NCBI GenBank assembly: GCA_947000775.1
Contig: CAMQGK010000567.1
Coordinates: 12,251,501 to 12,315,500 of the forward strand
DNA: 64,000 bases
Direction: 5' to 3'
Source: Pterois miles
Lineage: Eukaryota; Chordata; Actinopteri; Perciformes; Scorpaenidae
Shown: positions 33,968 to 45,700 of the stretch, in pieces
Layout of the letters: each line of letters starts with the position of its first letter
Position numbering within the stretch: position 1 is the stretch's first letter
Notes under the pieces: generated by a model
What the model was told of the DNA's origin: nothing
Databases searched by the model: none
The model's input: only the letters and a program-made list of their open reading frames with translations
Made by a program: the position numbers and the translations under genes

Positions 33968-35601
33968 TTGGGCCCGAAAACGAAGCAGAGTGTGCTACTG
34001 AGTCTTGCAACCTCTCCTGAAGCCTCGTTTCTCCCGATGTCTCGCGACCGCCTGTGTGCTGCGCAAAGGGCGGACTCGACACTACAGAAATGCTTCTCAA
34101 GTGTGGTGAGTGCTGACAGAGCAAAGGGTGAGAAGGTGGCTTATTTACTAGATGGTGACATTTTGTTGCATAAATGGTCCCCTCCCCTCTCTGATTCTGA
34201 ATGGAGTGCTGTGCTTCAGATAGTTGTGCCCGCTGTGTATCGTTCACATGTTTTATCTGTAGCACACAAAAGTCTGGACACTTGGGTGTTACTAAAACCT
34301 ACCGCCTCAAGCATTTCTTTTGGCCTGGGTTAAAATCTGATGTAGCAAAGCACTGCTACTCCTGCCACATCTGCCAAATTGCTGGGAAACCTAATCAGAC
34401 AATTCCTCCCGTTCCTCTGCACCCCATACCTGCCATAGGAGAACCATTTGAACGTATCATCATAGATTGAGATATGTGCAATTATATCATCTGTTCAACT
34501 GTAGTAACTGGACAATTATTTATTAATATGCTGGACATATTTTAGCTTTATTTACTACTATGTATATATTATTTTATTTGTATTAATACTTTTTTTTTTT
34601 TTTTAATCTATGCTTCTTGTTTATTGCACTATCCACTTGCTGCTGTAACGTGAATTTCTCCACTGTGAGACTAATAAAGGAATATCTTATCTTATCTTAT
34701 CTTATCTCGAGCCTTACCCAAAACAGAGTGGGAATCAGTTTCTACTCACTGTCATGTGCGCTGCCACTCATTTGCCGGAGGTCATCCCGCTGCGTAACAT
34801 CACGGCCAGATCTGTTGTTAAAGACTTAACCCGGTTCTTTCCCACATTCGGACTTCCTCGTGTAATCCAGACAGACCAAGGTACAGATTTCAAATCCAAC
34901 CTGTTCAAGCAGGTACTAGCAACGTTGAACATGCAGCATGCCGTGTCTAGTCCCTGTCATCCTGAGTCTCAGGGCGCGTTAGAGCGCTGGCATCAGAAGT
35001 TAAAGTTGATGCTCCCTGGAAACTGATAAGAGTTGGGATGAGGGAATTCCTTTTGTTGTGTTTGCGGCCCATGAAGCCGTGCAGGAATCCCTCGGCTTCA
35101 GTCCTGCTGCGCCTGTCTTTGGTCACACGCCCTGCCGTCCTTTGAAATTTCTGCAGGAGACATTTCTGTCATGTGCCTCTTCTCCTCAGACAAATGTGTT
35201 AGACTGTCAGTAAATTTCGTGAGCGTTTGCACTATGCCCACTCGTTTGCTTAACAGTCTCTGTCCTCCTCCCAAAGTGTCATGAAGCGTAGTTTTGACCG
35301 CTCCGCTGTTTCCCGACAGTTTCAGATTGCCGACAAAGTTTTAGCATTACTACTGATTCCCGGTTCCTCGCTCTTGGCAAAGTTCTCTGGTCCGTATGAC
35401 ATCTGCGAGTGTCTCAGTAACATGGATTATGTTATTTGTACTCCAGAGAGAAAACGCAAAACCCTTGTATGTCACATAAATATGTTGAAGCTGTACCATT
35501 CCAGAAAGAGTCCTGAAAACAGCCCGGAAGTGTCTGAGCCCACACTGCCACCTGTGATTCCACACAGCTGCGCACCTATTGTGGCAACCAGCCTGATGTG
35601 A
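33968..35601 (+). pseudogene. Integrase remnant split by a retroposon
   Basis: The N-terminal HHCC zinc region is seen as HVLSVAHKS (34247-34273), then after a frameshift HLGVTKTY and KHCYSCHIC up to about 34378. The catalytic core starts at FERIIID (34450-34470, first Asp). It is interrupted by a TCTTA-tailed insert and resumes with SGNQFLLTVMCA, VIQTDQGTDF (second Asp, about 34865-34893) and HPESQGALERWH (Glu, about 34955-34995). Stops and frame changes follow to about 35280. The C-terminal GPY-type domain is VLALLLIPGSS and LLAKFSGPYDICE (about 35338-35410). All three catalytic acids are recognisable, but the gene cannot be read through. Confidence 0.8.
34471..34710 (+). mobile_element. 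TCTTA-tailed retroposon 3' end inside the integrase
   Basis: The insert ends 'gtgagactaataaaggaata' followed by five TCTTA-like repeats (34685-34708). This tail is that of a non-LTR retrotransposon 3' end common in teleosts. It contains AATAAAGG and a poly-T run at 34590-34605. It is 5' truncated, typical of target-primed reverse transcription. It splits the integrase core just after the first catalytic Asp codon. Confidence 0.75.
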
Positions 35602-35639
35602 CAGTACGCTCGTTCACCCACTCGAGCCCTCGAATATCA

Positions 35640-36225
35640 AACTCTGAAATGTTAAAAGTGTTGCCAGGCCAGTTATTTCTTGTCACCTGAGCAGCAATCT
35701 GACATAACTGCCTTAACAGATCGTTACTCTTGTCTTTTCAACGACGTTCTGTCCCACACCACCATCACTCAGCACGACATTGATGTTAAAGATGCCCGGC
35801 CCATTAAACACCACGCATATCGTGTAAACCCCGCTAAGCGTGAGCTAATGAAAAAAGAGGCTGAGTATCTGCTTGAAAACGGCTTAGCCATACACAGCTC
35901 CAGCTCCTGGAGTTCCCTGTGTCTCTTTGAAGCTAAGTCCGACGGGTCGCCCCGCTTTATAAACAGATTTTGTAAAGTTAATGCCATTACTGTCACTGAC
36001 TCCTATCCTTTACCAAGGATGCAGGACTGGGTTGATAATTTGGGTACCGCCAAATTTGTGAGCAAGTTCGATCTGCTCAAAGGCGATTGGCAAGTGCCGT
36101 TAATTGAGTGTGCGTCTGTGATTTTCGCTTTTGCAACTCCTGACTACTTTCTGCAATACAGTGTTATGGCTTTTGGTATGTGCAATGCTACAGCCACATT
36201 TTAGCGTCTTGTAAACTGTATTGTA
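35640..36225 (+). pseudogene. Reverse transcriptase N-terminal part, truncated
   Basis: The open frame 35680-36201 has HDIDVKDARPIKHHAYRVNP (RT entry region), KKEAEYLLENGLAIHSSSSW, SYPLPRMQDWVDNLGTAKF, VSKFDLLKGDWQVPL (motif with the first catalytic Asp) and SVMAFGMCNATATF. A TAG at 36202-36204 stands where a Gln codon (QRLVN) is expected. RT-like sequence then continues for about seven codons to 36225 before satellite DNA begins. The YxDD motif, RNase H and everything beyond are missing. In this family Gln in LxGxxQVPL is typical and is present. Confidence 0.85.
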
Positions 36226-38344
36226 TAGTATGTCAAAATTTCATAGTATAGTGTGTCGAAAAAAAGTTATTGTATAGTTTGTCGAAAGAAATAGTATAGT
36301 ATGTCAAAAAAGTCAGTATAGTATGTCGGAAAAAGTCACAGTATAGTGCGTTGGGGAAAAAAAAAAGTCATAGTATAGTGTGTTGAAAAAAAAAATTCAT
36401 AGTATAGTGTAAAAAAAAATCATAGTATAGTGTGTCGAAAAAAGTCATAGTATGTCAAAAAAAGTCAGAATAGTATGTCGGAAAAAATAATCACATTATA
36501 GTATGTTGAAAAACAAGTGAAAAGTCATAGTATATGTCAAAAAAAGTTATAGTATGTCAAAAAAATCATATAGTATGTCGAATAACGAGTAAAAAAAATC
36601 ATGGTATATGTTTAAAAGAAGTCTTAGCATAGCAGGTTGAAAAAGTCGTTTATAGTATTTTGAACAACAAGTAAAAACGTCACAGTATATTTTTAAAAAG
36701 TCATAGTATAGTGTGTCGAAAAATGAGTAAAAAGTCAGTATATGTTTAAAAAAAAAGTCATGGTATAGGATGTTGGAAAAAATTATAGGATAGTTTTTCA
36801 AAAAATGTCATAGTATAGTATGTCAAAAAGTTCATAGTATATGTTCAAAAATTTCATAGTATTGCATGTTGACAAAATGATTGTATAGTATGTAGAAAAA
36901 AAATCAGTGTAGTATGTTGAAAAAAAACATAGTATGTCTAGTATAGTATGTTGAAAGTAAGTTAGAATATAGTGAGGAAAAAAGTCATAGTACAGTATGC
37001 CAAAAAATGTCATAGTATAGTATAGTATGTCAAAAAAGTTTTTTTGCAACATGCTATAGTGTAACTTTTTTTAACATATACTATGACTTTTACTAATTTT
37101 TTGACATACCATGAAATTACTTTTTTAAAGACATACCATAAAAAGACTTTTTTTCCAACATACTATAATATGGCTTTTTTTGACATACTATACCATAAAT
37201 TTTTTGCAACATGTTATAGTATAATTTTTTTTAATATATACGATGACTATTTTACTCATTTTTTGACACACCATGAAATGACTTATTTCGACATACTGTA
37301 CGATGACTTTTTCGTCAAACTATACTATGACTTTTTCAGCATAGTATACTGTGACTTTTTTCAACATACTATACTATGACTTCTTTGATATTCTATACCA
37401 TAAATGTTTTGCAACATGCTATGCTATAACTTTTTTTTAACGTATACTCTAACTTTTTTTTACTCATTTTTTGACATACCATGAAATGACTTTTTTGGAC
37501 ATACTATACAATGACATTTTTTGACATAGTATACCATAATTTTTTTGCAACATGCCATAGTATAAGTTTTTTTAACAGATACTATGACTTTTTTTATTCA
37601 TTTTTTGGCATATGAAATGACTTTTTTGACATACTATAATGACTTTTTTTTTGACAAACCATATGATCAATTTTTTTTCGACATGCTATACTATGACTTT
37701 TAAAAAATATATATTAATTTTTATTACTCGCATACTAAGTGTTTTTGTTGACATACTATATTACGACTTTTTTCGACACACTATGCTATGACTTTTTCTA
37801 CATACTATACTGTGAGTTTTTTCAATATACAATACTATGTCTTTTTTAAGTTTAAAAAAGTCAGTGTAGTATGTCAAAAAAGTCAGTATTCTACAGTATG
37901 TTGAAAAAGTCCATACTATATGTTTAAGAAATTCGTAGTATAGCGTGTCGAAAAAACATGTCGACAACAAAAATCATATGACAAGGACATAAGTACATAA
38001 TGAGTAAATAAGTCATAGTATGTTTTAAAAAATCCTAGTTTATTATGTAAAAAATGTCATGGTGTAGTATGTTGATAAAAAAGTCATATTGTAGTTTGTC
38101 AAAAATATGTCATTGTACAGTATGTCAAGAAATGTCTTAGTATAGTAAGTTGAAAAAAATTAATAGTATAGTGTGTCAACAAACAATCATATGATAATCT
38201 GTCGAAAAAAAATCATATGTTTAAAAGAAGTCATGGTGTAAGATGTTGAAAAAAAGTCATAGTATAGTATGTTGAAAAAAGTAGTGTAGTATGCCAAAAA
38301 TATCATGAAAATAGTGTTAGTATGTTGGAAAATAATACGCATGG
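36226..38344. repeat. Short-period satellite (about 25-bp unit), with inverted middle arm
   Basis: The basic word is GTCATAGTATAGTATGTCGA followed by an A-run, repeated at irregular 22-40 bp spacing. From 36226 to about 37038 the unit runs forward. From about 37040 to 37853 it runs as the reverse complement (TTTTTTGACATACTATACTA). Forward orientation then resumes. The inverted part also contains a longer pattern with 'tttttgcaacatgctatag' and 'gacataccatgaaatgac', repeated roughly every 135-207 bp. All ORFs here are made of these words. Confidence 0.92.
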
Positions 38345-38650
38345 CAATAATAATTGATTTTATCCCAAGTTTTATTTTTCATGAAACTCAAAGACACTTA
38401 AAAGAAGTAAAAATCCTCATATAATATAAATATATAAAGACACATCACTTGCACATTAAAAACTTGAGTTTTGATTTGTGGTTTGAATGTGGACAGGTTG
38501 GTGCATTGTCAGATGAGTTTGGAGAGTGATGTCCAGAGGTAGAGGTCAGCTGTGGAGAAGGCTCATCGCCCCAGTTCCGATGGTTGATCCTTTCTGGCAG
38601 AGACGGCGGAGGTTGCGGGAAGGAGTGTGGTGGACAAGGTCAGTGAGGTA
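38345..38650 (-). mobile_element. LINE 3' end, copy 3, inside the satellite
   Basis: The minus strand reads AFSTADLYLWTSLSKLI and LSTFKPQIKTQVF, the same LINE C-terminus and tail as at 31039 and 32870. It is flanked on both sides by the short-period satellite. The tail 'tttcatgaaactcaaagaca' with 'aaagaagtaaaaatc' matches copy 2 closely. Confidence 0.75.
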
Positions 38651-39400
38651 AAATGTTGAAAAAAAAAAAAATAGTCATGCTATAGTATGTCAAAACAGGC
38701 ACAGTATGTTAAAAAAAAGTCCTAAAAAGGTGATCTTGTAGTTTGTGGAAAAAAGACAACTTATAGTATATCTATTAGTATATAATTCCTAGTATAATAT
38801 GTCAAAAAAAGTGATAGTATAGTATTTAAAAAAAACTAAAAATATAGTACAGTATAGTATGTTGAAGTCATAGCATAGTGTCAAAAAAGTCATAGTATAG
38901 CATGTTGAAAAAAATTTATAATGTAGAATGTCAAAAAAAATCAGTATAGTATTTCGAAAAAAGTTGTTGTATAGTATGCCGTTAAAACTCATCCGACAGT
39001 ATGTTTAAAAAAAGTCAGTATAGTTTGTCATCGTATTGTATGTTGACAAAAAAGTCATAGTATAGTATGTCGAAAAAAGTCATTTCATGGTTTGTCAAAA
39101 AATGAGTAAAAAAGTCATTGTATATGTTACGAAAGTTCGACCATAGCATGTTTTAAAAAAATTATGGTATAGTATGTCAAAAAAAGTCTTAGTATAGTAT
39201 GTCGATGAAACAGTCATAGTATAGTATATCGAAAAAAGTCATTTCATGGTATGTCAAAAAATGTCATAGTATAGTATGTCGAAAAATGAGTAAAAAAGTC
39301 ATAGTACATGTTAAAAAAAGTTATACTATAGCATGTTGCAAAAATATGGTGTAGTATATCAAAAAAGTCATAGTATGTCGAAAAATTTCATGAAAAACAG
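38651..39400 (+). repeat. Short-period satellite, forward orientation
   Basis: The GTCATAGTATAGTATGTCRA unit continues after the LINE fragment. At about 39090-39370 it contains 'catttcatggtatgtcaaaa' and 'tagcatgttgcaaaaa', the reverse complement of the longer pattern at 37060-37620, so these two zones form a long, spaced inverted repeat. Confidence 0.88.
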
Positions 39401-39740
39401 GTCATAGTTTTGAATATTTAAAAATTTCATGTTAACAGTCATTTTAGTTTGTAAAAAGGTATTATGATGAAAAACTAATATTATAGCACATTGAAAAATT
39501 TCATGAAAAAAGTCAGTATAGTATGTCAAAAAATTTCATGAAAAACAGGTCATAGGATTGAATCTTTAAAAATTTCATTTAAACAGTCATATTTTAGATT
39601 GTAAAAAAGGTATTATGATAAAAAACTATTATGGCACGCTGAAAAATTTCATGAAAAAAGTCATATTGTGAAATGTTGAAAAATGTTACAAAAAATGTCA
39701 TAGTAGTATGTCAAAAATTATACAAAGAAAATGTCACATT
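39401..39740 (+). repeat. Transitional satellite zone
   Basis: Units here combine the GTCATAG…ATGTC core with an added AAAAATTTCATGAAAAA segment, giving spacings of about 35-40 bp. They precede the first regular 153-bp monomers. They look intermediate between the short repeat on the left and the long monomer on the right. Confidence 0.7.
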
Positions 39741-42700
39741 TTTGTATGTTGAAAAAAAATCATGAAAACAGTCATATTATGGCATGTAGAATGATTCTAT
39801 GGTTTAAAAAAAGTCATTTTGTGAAATGTTGAAATATTTTATAAGAAAATGTCATAGTATAGTATGTCGAAATTTTTCGATGAAAACGTCAAATTTTTTT
39901 GATGTTGAAATAAATCATGAAAACTGCCATATTATAGCATGTAAAATGATTCTATGTTGAAAAAAAGTCATTTCATTGAATGTCGAAAAATTTTACAAAA
40001 AAATGTCAAAAATTTTACGATAAAAACGTCAAAATTTTGTAGTTGGTGGAAAAAGTCATTTCATCGAATGTTGAAAAAGTTTACAAAAAATGACAGTAGT
40101 ATGTTGAAATTTTTTGATGAAAACATCAAATTTTTTTGATGTTGAAAAAAATCAAGAAACAGTCATATTATAGCATGTAAAATTATTCTATGGTGAAAAA
40201 AGTCATTTCATTGAATGTTGAAAAAGTTTACAAAAAATGACAGTAGTATGTCGAAATTTTTCGATGAAAACGTCAAATTTTATTGATGTTGAGAAAAATC
40301 ATGAAAACGGCCATATTATAGCATGTAAAATGATTCTATGGTGAAAAAAAGTCATTTCATTGAATGTTGAAATATTTTACAAAAAAAGTCATATTACAGT
40401 ATGTCGAAATTTTTCGATGAAAACGTCAAATTTTTTTGATGTTGAAAAAAATCATGAAAACATTCATATTATAGCATGTAAAATGATTCAATGGTGAAAA
40501 GAAGTCATTTTGTGAAATGTTGAAAAATTTTACAAAAAAAAGTTGAAATATGTCGAAGTATGTCGAAATTTTTTGATGAAAACGTCAAATTGTTTTGATG
40601 TTGAGAAAAATCATGAAACAGTCATATAGCATGTAGAATGAATCTATGGTTAAAAAAAAGTCATTTTGTGAAATGTTGAAAAATTTTATAAAAAGAATGT
40701 CAGTATAGTATGTCGAAATTTTTCGATGAAAACGTCAAATTTTTTTGATGTTGAAAAAGATCATGAAAACGGTTATATTATAGCATGTACAATGATTCTA
40801 TGGTTAAAAAAAGTCATTTTGTGAAGTGTTCAAAAATTTTACAAAAAAATGTCAGTATAGTATGTCGAAATTTTCAGATGAAAACGTCAAATTTTTTTGA
40901 TGTTCAAAAAGATCATGAAAACAGTCATATTATAGCATGTAAAATGATTCTATGGTGAAAAAAAGTCATTTCATTGAATGTTGAAATATTTTACAAAAAA
41001 ATGTTATAGTATAGTATGTCGAAATTTTTCGATGAAACCGACAAATTTTTTTGATGTTGAAAAAAATCACGAAAACAGTCATATTATAGCATGTAGAATG
41101 TTTCAATGGTGAAAAGAAGTCATTTTGTGAAATGTTGAAAAATTTTACAAAAAAAGTCATGGTATAGTATGTCGAAATTTTTTGATGAAAATGTCAAATT
41201 TTTTTGATGTTGAAAAAAAATCATGAAAACAGTCATATTATAGCATATAGAATGATTCAATGGTGAAAAGAAGTCATTTTGTGAAATGTTGAAATATTTT
41301 ATAAAAAAATGTCATAGTATAGTATGCCGAAATTTTTTGATGAAAACATCAAATTTTTGTGATGTTGAAAAAAATCATGAAAACGGCCATATTGTAGCAT
41401 GTAAAATGATTCTATGGTCAAAAAAAGTTATGTCATCGAACGTTGAAAAATTTTACCAAAAAAAGTCATATTACAGTATGTCGAAATTTTTCGATGAAAA
41501 CGACAAATTTATGTGATGTTAAAAAAATCATGTAAACGGTTATATTGTAGCATGTAAAATGATTCAATGGTGAAAAGAAGTCATTTTAATGTTGATAAAA
41601 ATCACGAAAACGGCCATATTATAGCATGTAGAATGATTTTATGGTGAAAAGAAGTCATTTTGTGAAATGTTGAAAAATTTTATAAAAAAAATTCATAGTA
41701 TAGTATGTTGAAATTTTTTGATGAAAACGTAAAATTTTTTTGATGTTGAAAAAAATCACGAAAACGGCCATATTATAGCATGTAGAATGAATCTATGGTG
41801 AAAAAAGTTTTTTTATCGAATGTATAAAAATTTTACAAAAAAATGTCATAGTATAGTATGTCGAAATTTTTGATGAAGTGTTCAAAAATTTTACAAAAAA
41901 ATGTCAGTATAGTATGTCGAAATTTTCAGATGAAAACGTCAAATTTTTTAGATGTTCAAAAAGATCATGAAAACAGTCATATTATAGCATGTAAAATGAT
42001 TCAATGGTGAAAAGAAGTCATTTTGTGAAATGTTGAAAAATTTTACAAAAAAAAGTCGTAGTATAGTATGTCAAAATTTTTCAATGAAAACATCAAATTT
42101 TTTTGATGTTGAAAAAAATCACGAAAACGACCATATTATAGCATGTAGAATGATTCTATGGTGAAAAAAAGTCATTTTATTGAATGTATACAAATTTTAC
42201 TAAAAAATGTACAGTATAGTATGTCGAAATTTTCAGATGAAAACGTCAAATTTTTTTGATGTTCAAAAAGATCATGAAAACAGTCATATTATAGCATGTA
42301 AAATGATTCTATGGTGAAAAAAGTCATTTCATTGAATGTAGAAATATTTTACAAAAAAATGTTATAGTATAGTATGTCGAAATTTTTCGATGAAACCGAC
42401 AAATTTTTTTGATGTTGAAAAAAAATCACGAAAACGGTCATATTATAGCATGTAGAATGATTCAATGGTGAAAAAGAAGTCATTTTGTGAAATGTTGAAA
42501 AATTTTACAAAAAAAAAGTCATAGTATAGTATGTCGAAATTTTTTGATGAAAATGTCAAATTTTTTTGATGTTGAAAAAAAATCATGAAAACAGTCATAT
42601 TATAGCATATAGAATGATTCAATGGTGAAAAGAAGTCATTTTGTGAAATGTTGAAATATTTTATAAAAAAATGTCATAGTATAGTATGCCGAAATTTTTT

Positions 42701-45700
42701 GATGAAAACATCAAATTTTTGTGATGTTGAAAAAAATCATGAAAACGGCCATATTGTAGCATGTAAAATGATTCTATGGTCAAAAAAAGTTATGTCATCG
42801 AACGTTGAAAAATTTTACAAAAAAAAGTCATATTACAGTATGTCGAAATTTTTCGATGAAAACGACAAATTTATGTGATGTTAAAAAAATCATGTAAACG
42901 GTTATATTGTAGCATGTAAAATGATTCAATGGTGAAAAGAAGTCATTTTAATGTTGATAAAAATCACGAAAACGGCCATATTATAGCATGTAGAATGATT
43001 TTATGGTGAAAAGAAGTCATTTTGTGAAATGTTGAAAAATTTTATAAAAAAATGTCATAGTATAGTATGTCGAAATTTTTGATGAAGTGTTCAAAAATTT
43101 TACAAAAAAATGTCAGTATAGTATGTCGAAATTTTCAGATGAAAACGTCAAATTTTTTAGATGTTCAAAAAGATCATGAAAACAGTCATATTATAGCATG
43201 TAAAATGATTTTATGGTGAAAAGAAGTCATTTTGTGAAATGTTGAAAAATTTTATAAAAAAAAATTCATAGTATAGTATGTTGAAATTTTTTGATGAAAA
43301 CGTAAAATTTTTTTGATGTTGAAAAAAATCACGAAAACGGCCATATTATAGCATGTAGAATGAATCTATGGTGAAAAAAGTTTTTTTATCGAATGTATAA
43401 AAATTTTACAAAAAAATGTCAGTATACTATGTCGAAATTTTCAGATGAAAACGTCAAATTTTTTAGATGTTCAAAAAGATCATGAAAACAGTCATATTAT
43501 AGCATGTAAAATGATTCAATGGTGAAAAGAAGTCATTTTGTGAAATGTTGAAAAATTTTACAAAAAAAAGTCGTAGTATAGTATGTCGAAATTTTCAGAT
43601 GAAAACGTCAAATTTTTTAGATGTTCAAAAAGATCATGAAAACAGTCATATTATAGCATGTAAAATGATTCTATGGTGAAAAAAACTCATTTCATTGAAT
43701 GTTGAAATATTTTTCAAAAAAATGTTATAGTATAGTATGTCGAAATTTTTCGATGAAACCGACAAATTTTTTTGATGTTGAAAAAAATCATGAAAATGGC
43801 CATATTATAGCATGTAGAATGATTCTATGGTGAAAAAAGTCATTTTATCGAATATATAAAAATTTTACAAAAAAATTACATAGTTTGTTGAAATTTTCGA
43901 TGAAACCGACAAATTTTTTTGATGTTGAAAAAAATCACGAAAACAGTCATATTATAGCATGTAGAATGATTCAATGGTGAAAAAAGTTTTTTAATCGAAT
44001 GTATAAAAATTTTACAAAAAAAGTCATAGTATAGTATGTCGAAATTTTTCGATGAAACCGACAAATTTTTTTGATGTTGAAAAAAATCATGAAAACGGCC
44101 ATATTATAGCATGTAGAATGATTCTATGGTGAAAAAAGTCATTTTATCGAATATATAAAAATTTTACAAAAAAATGACATAGTTTGTTGAAATTTTCGAT
44201 GAAACCGACAAATTTTTTGATGTTGAAAAAAATCACGAAAACAGTCATATTATAGCATGTAGAATGATTCAATGGTGAAAAAAGTTTTTTAATCGAATGT
44301 ATAAAAATTTTACAAAAAAAGTCATAGTATAGTATGTCGAAATTTTTCGATGAAACCGACAAATTTTTTTGATATTGAAAAAAATCACGAAAACAGTCAT
44401 ATTATAGCATGTAGAATGATTCAATGGTGAAAAGAAGTCATTTTGTGAAATGTTGAAAAATTTTACAAAAAAAAGTAACAGTATAGTATGTCGGAATTTT
44501 TCGATGAAAACGTCAAATTTTTTTGATGTTGAGAAAAATCACGAAAACGACCATATTATAGCATGTAGAATGATTCTATGGTTAAAAAAAAGTTTTTTAA
44601 TCGAATGTAGAAAAATTTTACAAAAAAAGTCATAGTATAGTATGTCGAAATTTTTCGATGAAAACGTCAAATTTTTTTGATGTTGAGAAAAATCATGAAA
44701 CAGTCATATTATAGCATGTATATGACTGAAAAAAAGGTTAAAAAGACAAAGTTGATCAGTTAAATATTTCAGCCTGACAGGAAGGTTAAAAAAATGGTTA
44801 AAAAAAGTCATCTTGTGAAATGTTGAAAAATTTTATAAAAAAAATGTCATAGTATACTATGTCGGAATTTTTCGATGAAAACGTCAAATTTTTTTGATGT
44901 TGAAAAACATCACGAAAACGACCATATTATAGCATGTAGAATGATTCTATGGTCAAAAAAAGTTATGTCATCGAACGTTGAAAAATTTTACCAAAAAAAG
45001 TCATATTACAGTATGTCGAAATTTTTCGATGAAAACGACAAATTTATGTGATGTTAAAAAAATCATGTAAATGGTTATATTGTAGCATGTAAAATGATTC
45101 AATGGTGAAAAGAAGTCATTTTAATGTTGATAAAAATCACGAAAACGGCCATATTATAGCATGTAGAATGATTTTATGGTGAAAAAAGTCATTGTATCGA
45201 ATGTATAAAAATTTTACAAAAAAATGTCATGGTATAGTATGTTGAAATTTTTTGATGAAAATGTCAAATTTATTTGATATTGAAAAAAATCACGAAAACG
45301 GTCATATTATAGCATGTAGAATGATTCAATGGTGAAAAGAAGTCATTTTGTGAAATGTTGAAAAATTTTACAAAAAAAAGTCATAGTATAGCATGTCGAA
45401 ATTTTTCGATGTAAACGTCAAATTTTTTTGATGTTGAGAAAAATCATGAAACAGTCATATTATAGCATGTAGAATGAATCTATGGTTAAAAAAAACATCT
45501 TGTGAAATGTTGAAAAATTTTACAAAAAAAAGTAACAGCATAGTATGTCGAAATTTTTCGATGAAAACGTCAAATTTTTTTGATGTTGAAAAAAATCATG
45601 AAAACATACATATTAAAGCATGTAAAATGATTCAATGTTGAAAAGAAGTCATTTTGTGAAATGTTGAAAAATTTTAAAAAAAAAAGTCATATTACAGTAT

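Larger units (their letters stand above)
33045..36225 (+). mobile_element. Degenerate Gmr1-type Ty3/Gypsy retrotransposon
   Basis: The coding order read on the + strand is SCAN-like capsid and zinc knuckle, protease, integrase, then reverse transcriptase. Standard Ty3/Gypsy elements have RT before integrase. Integrase before RT is the arrangement described for Gmr1 of cod and relatives, and the capsid resemblance to vertebrate SCAN domains fits the same group. No LTRs were found. The left side is cut by a LINE fragment and the right side ends inside RT where satellite DNA starts. Stops and frameshifts show it is inactive. It is described as a fossil mobile element. Confidence 0.8.

Noticed and set aside
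36226..38992. Tyr/Phe-rich ORFs such as those at 36547, 36798, 37083 and 38789
   Set aside because: They are translations of the GACATACTATACTATGAC repeat and its neighbours.
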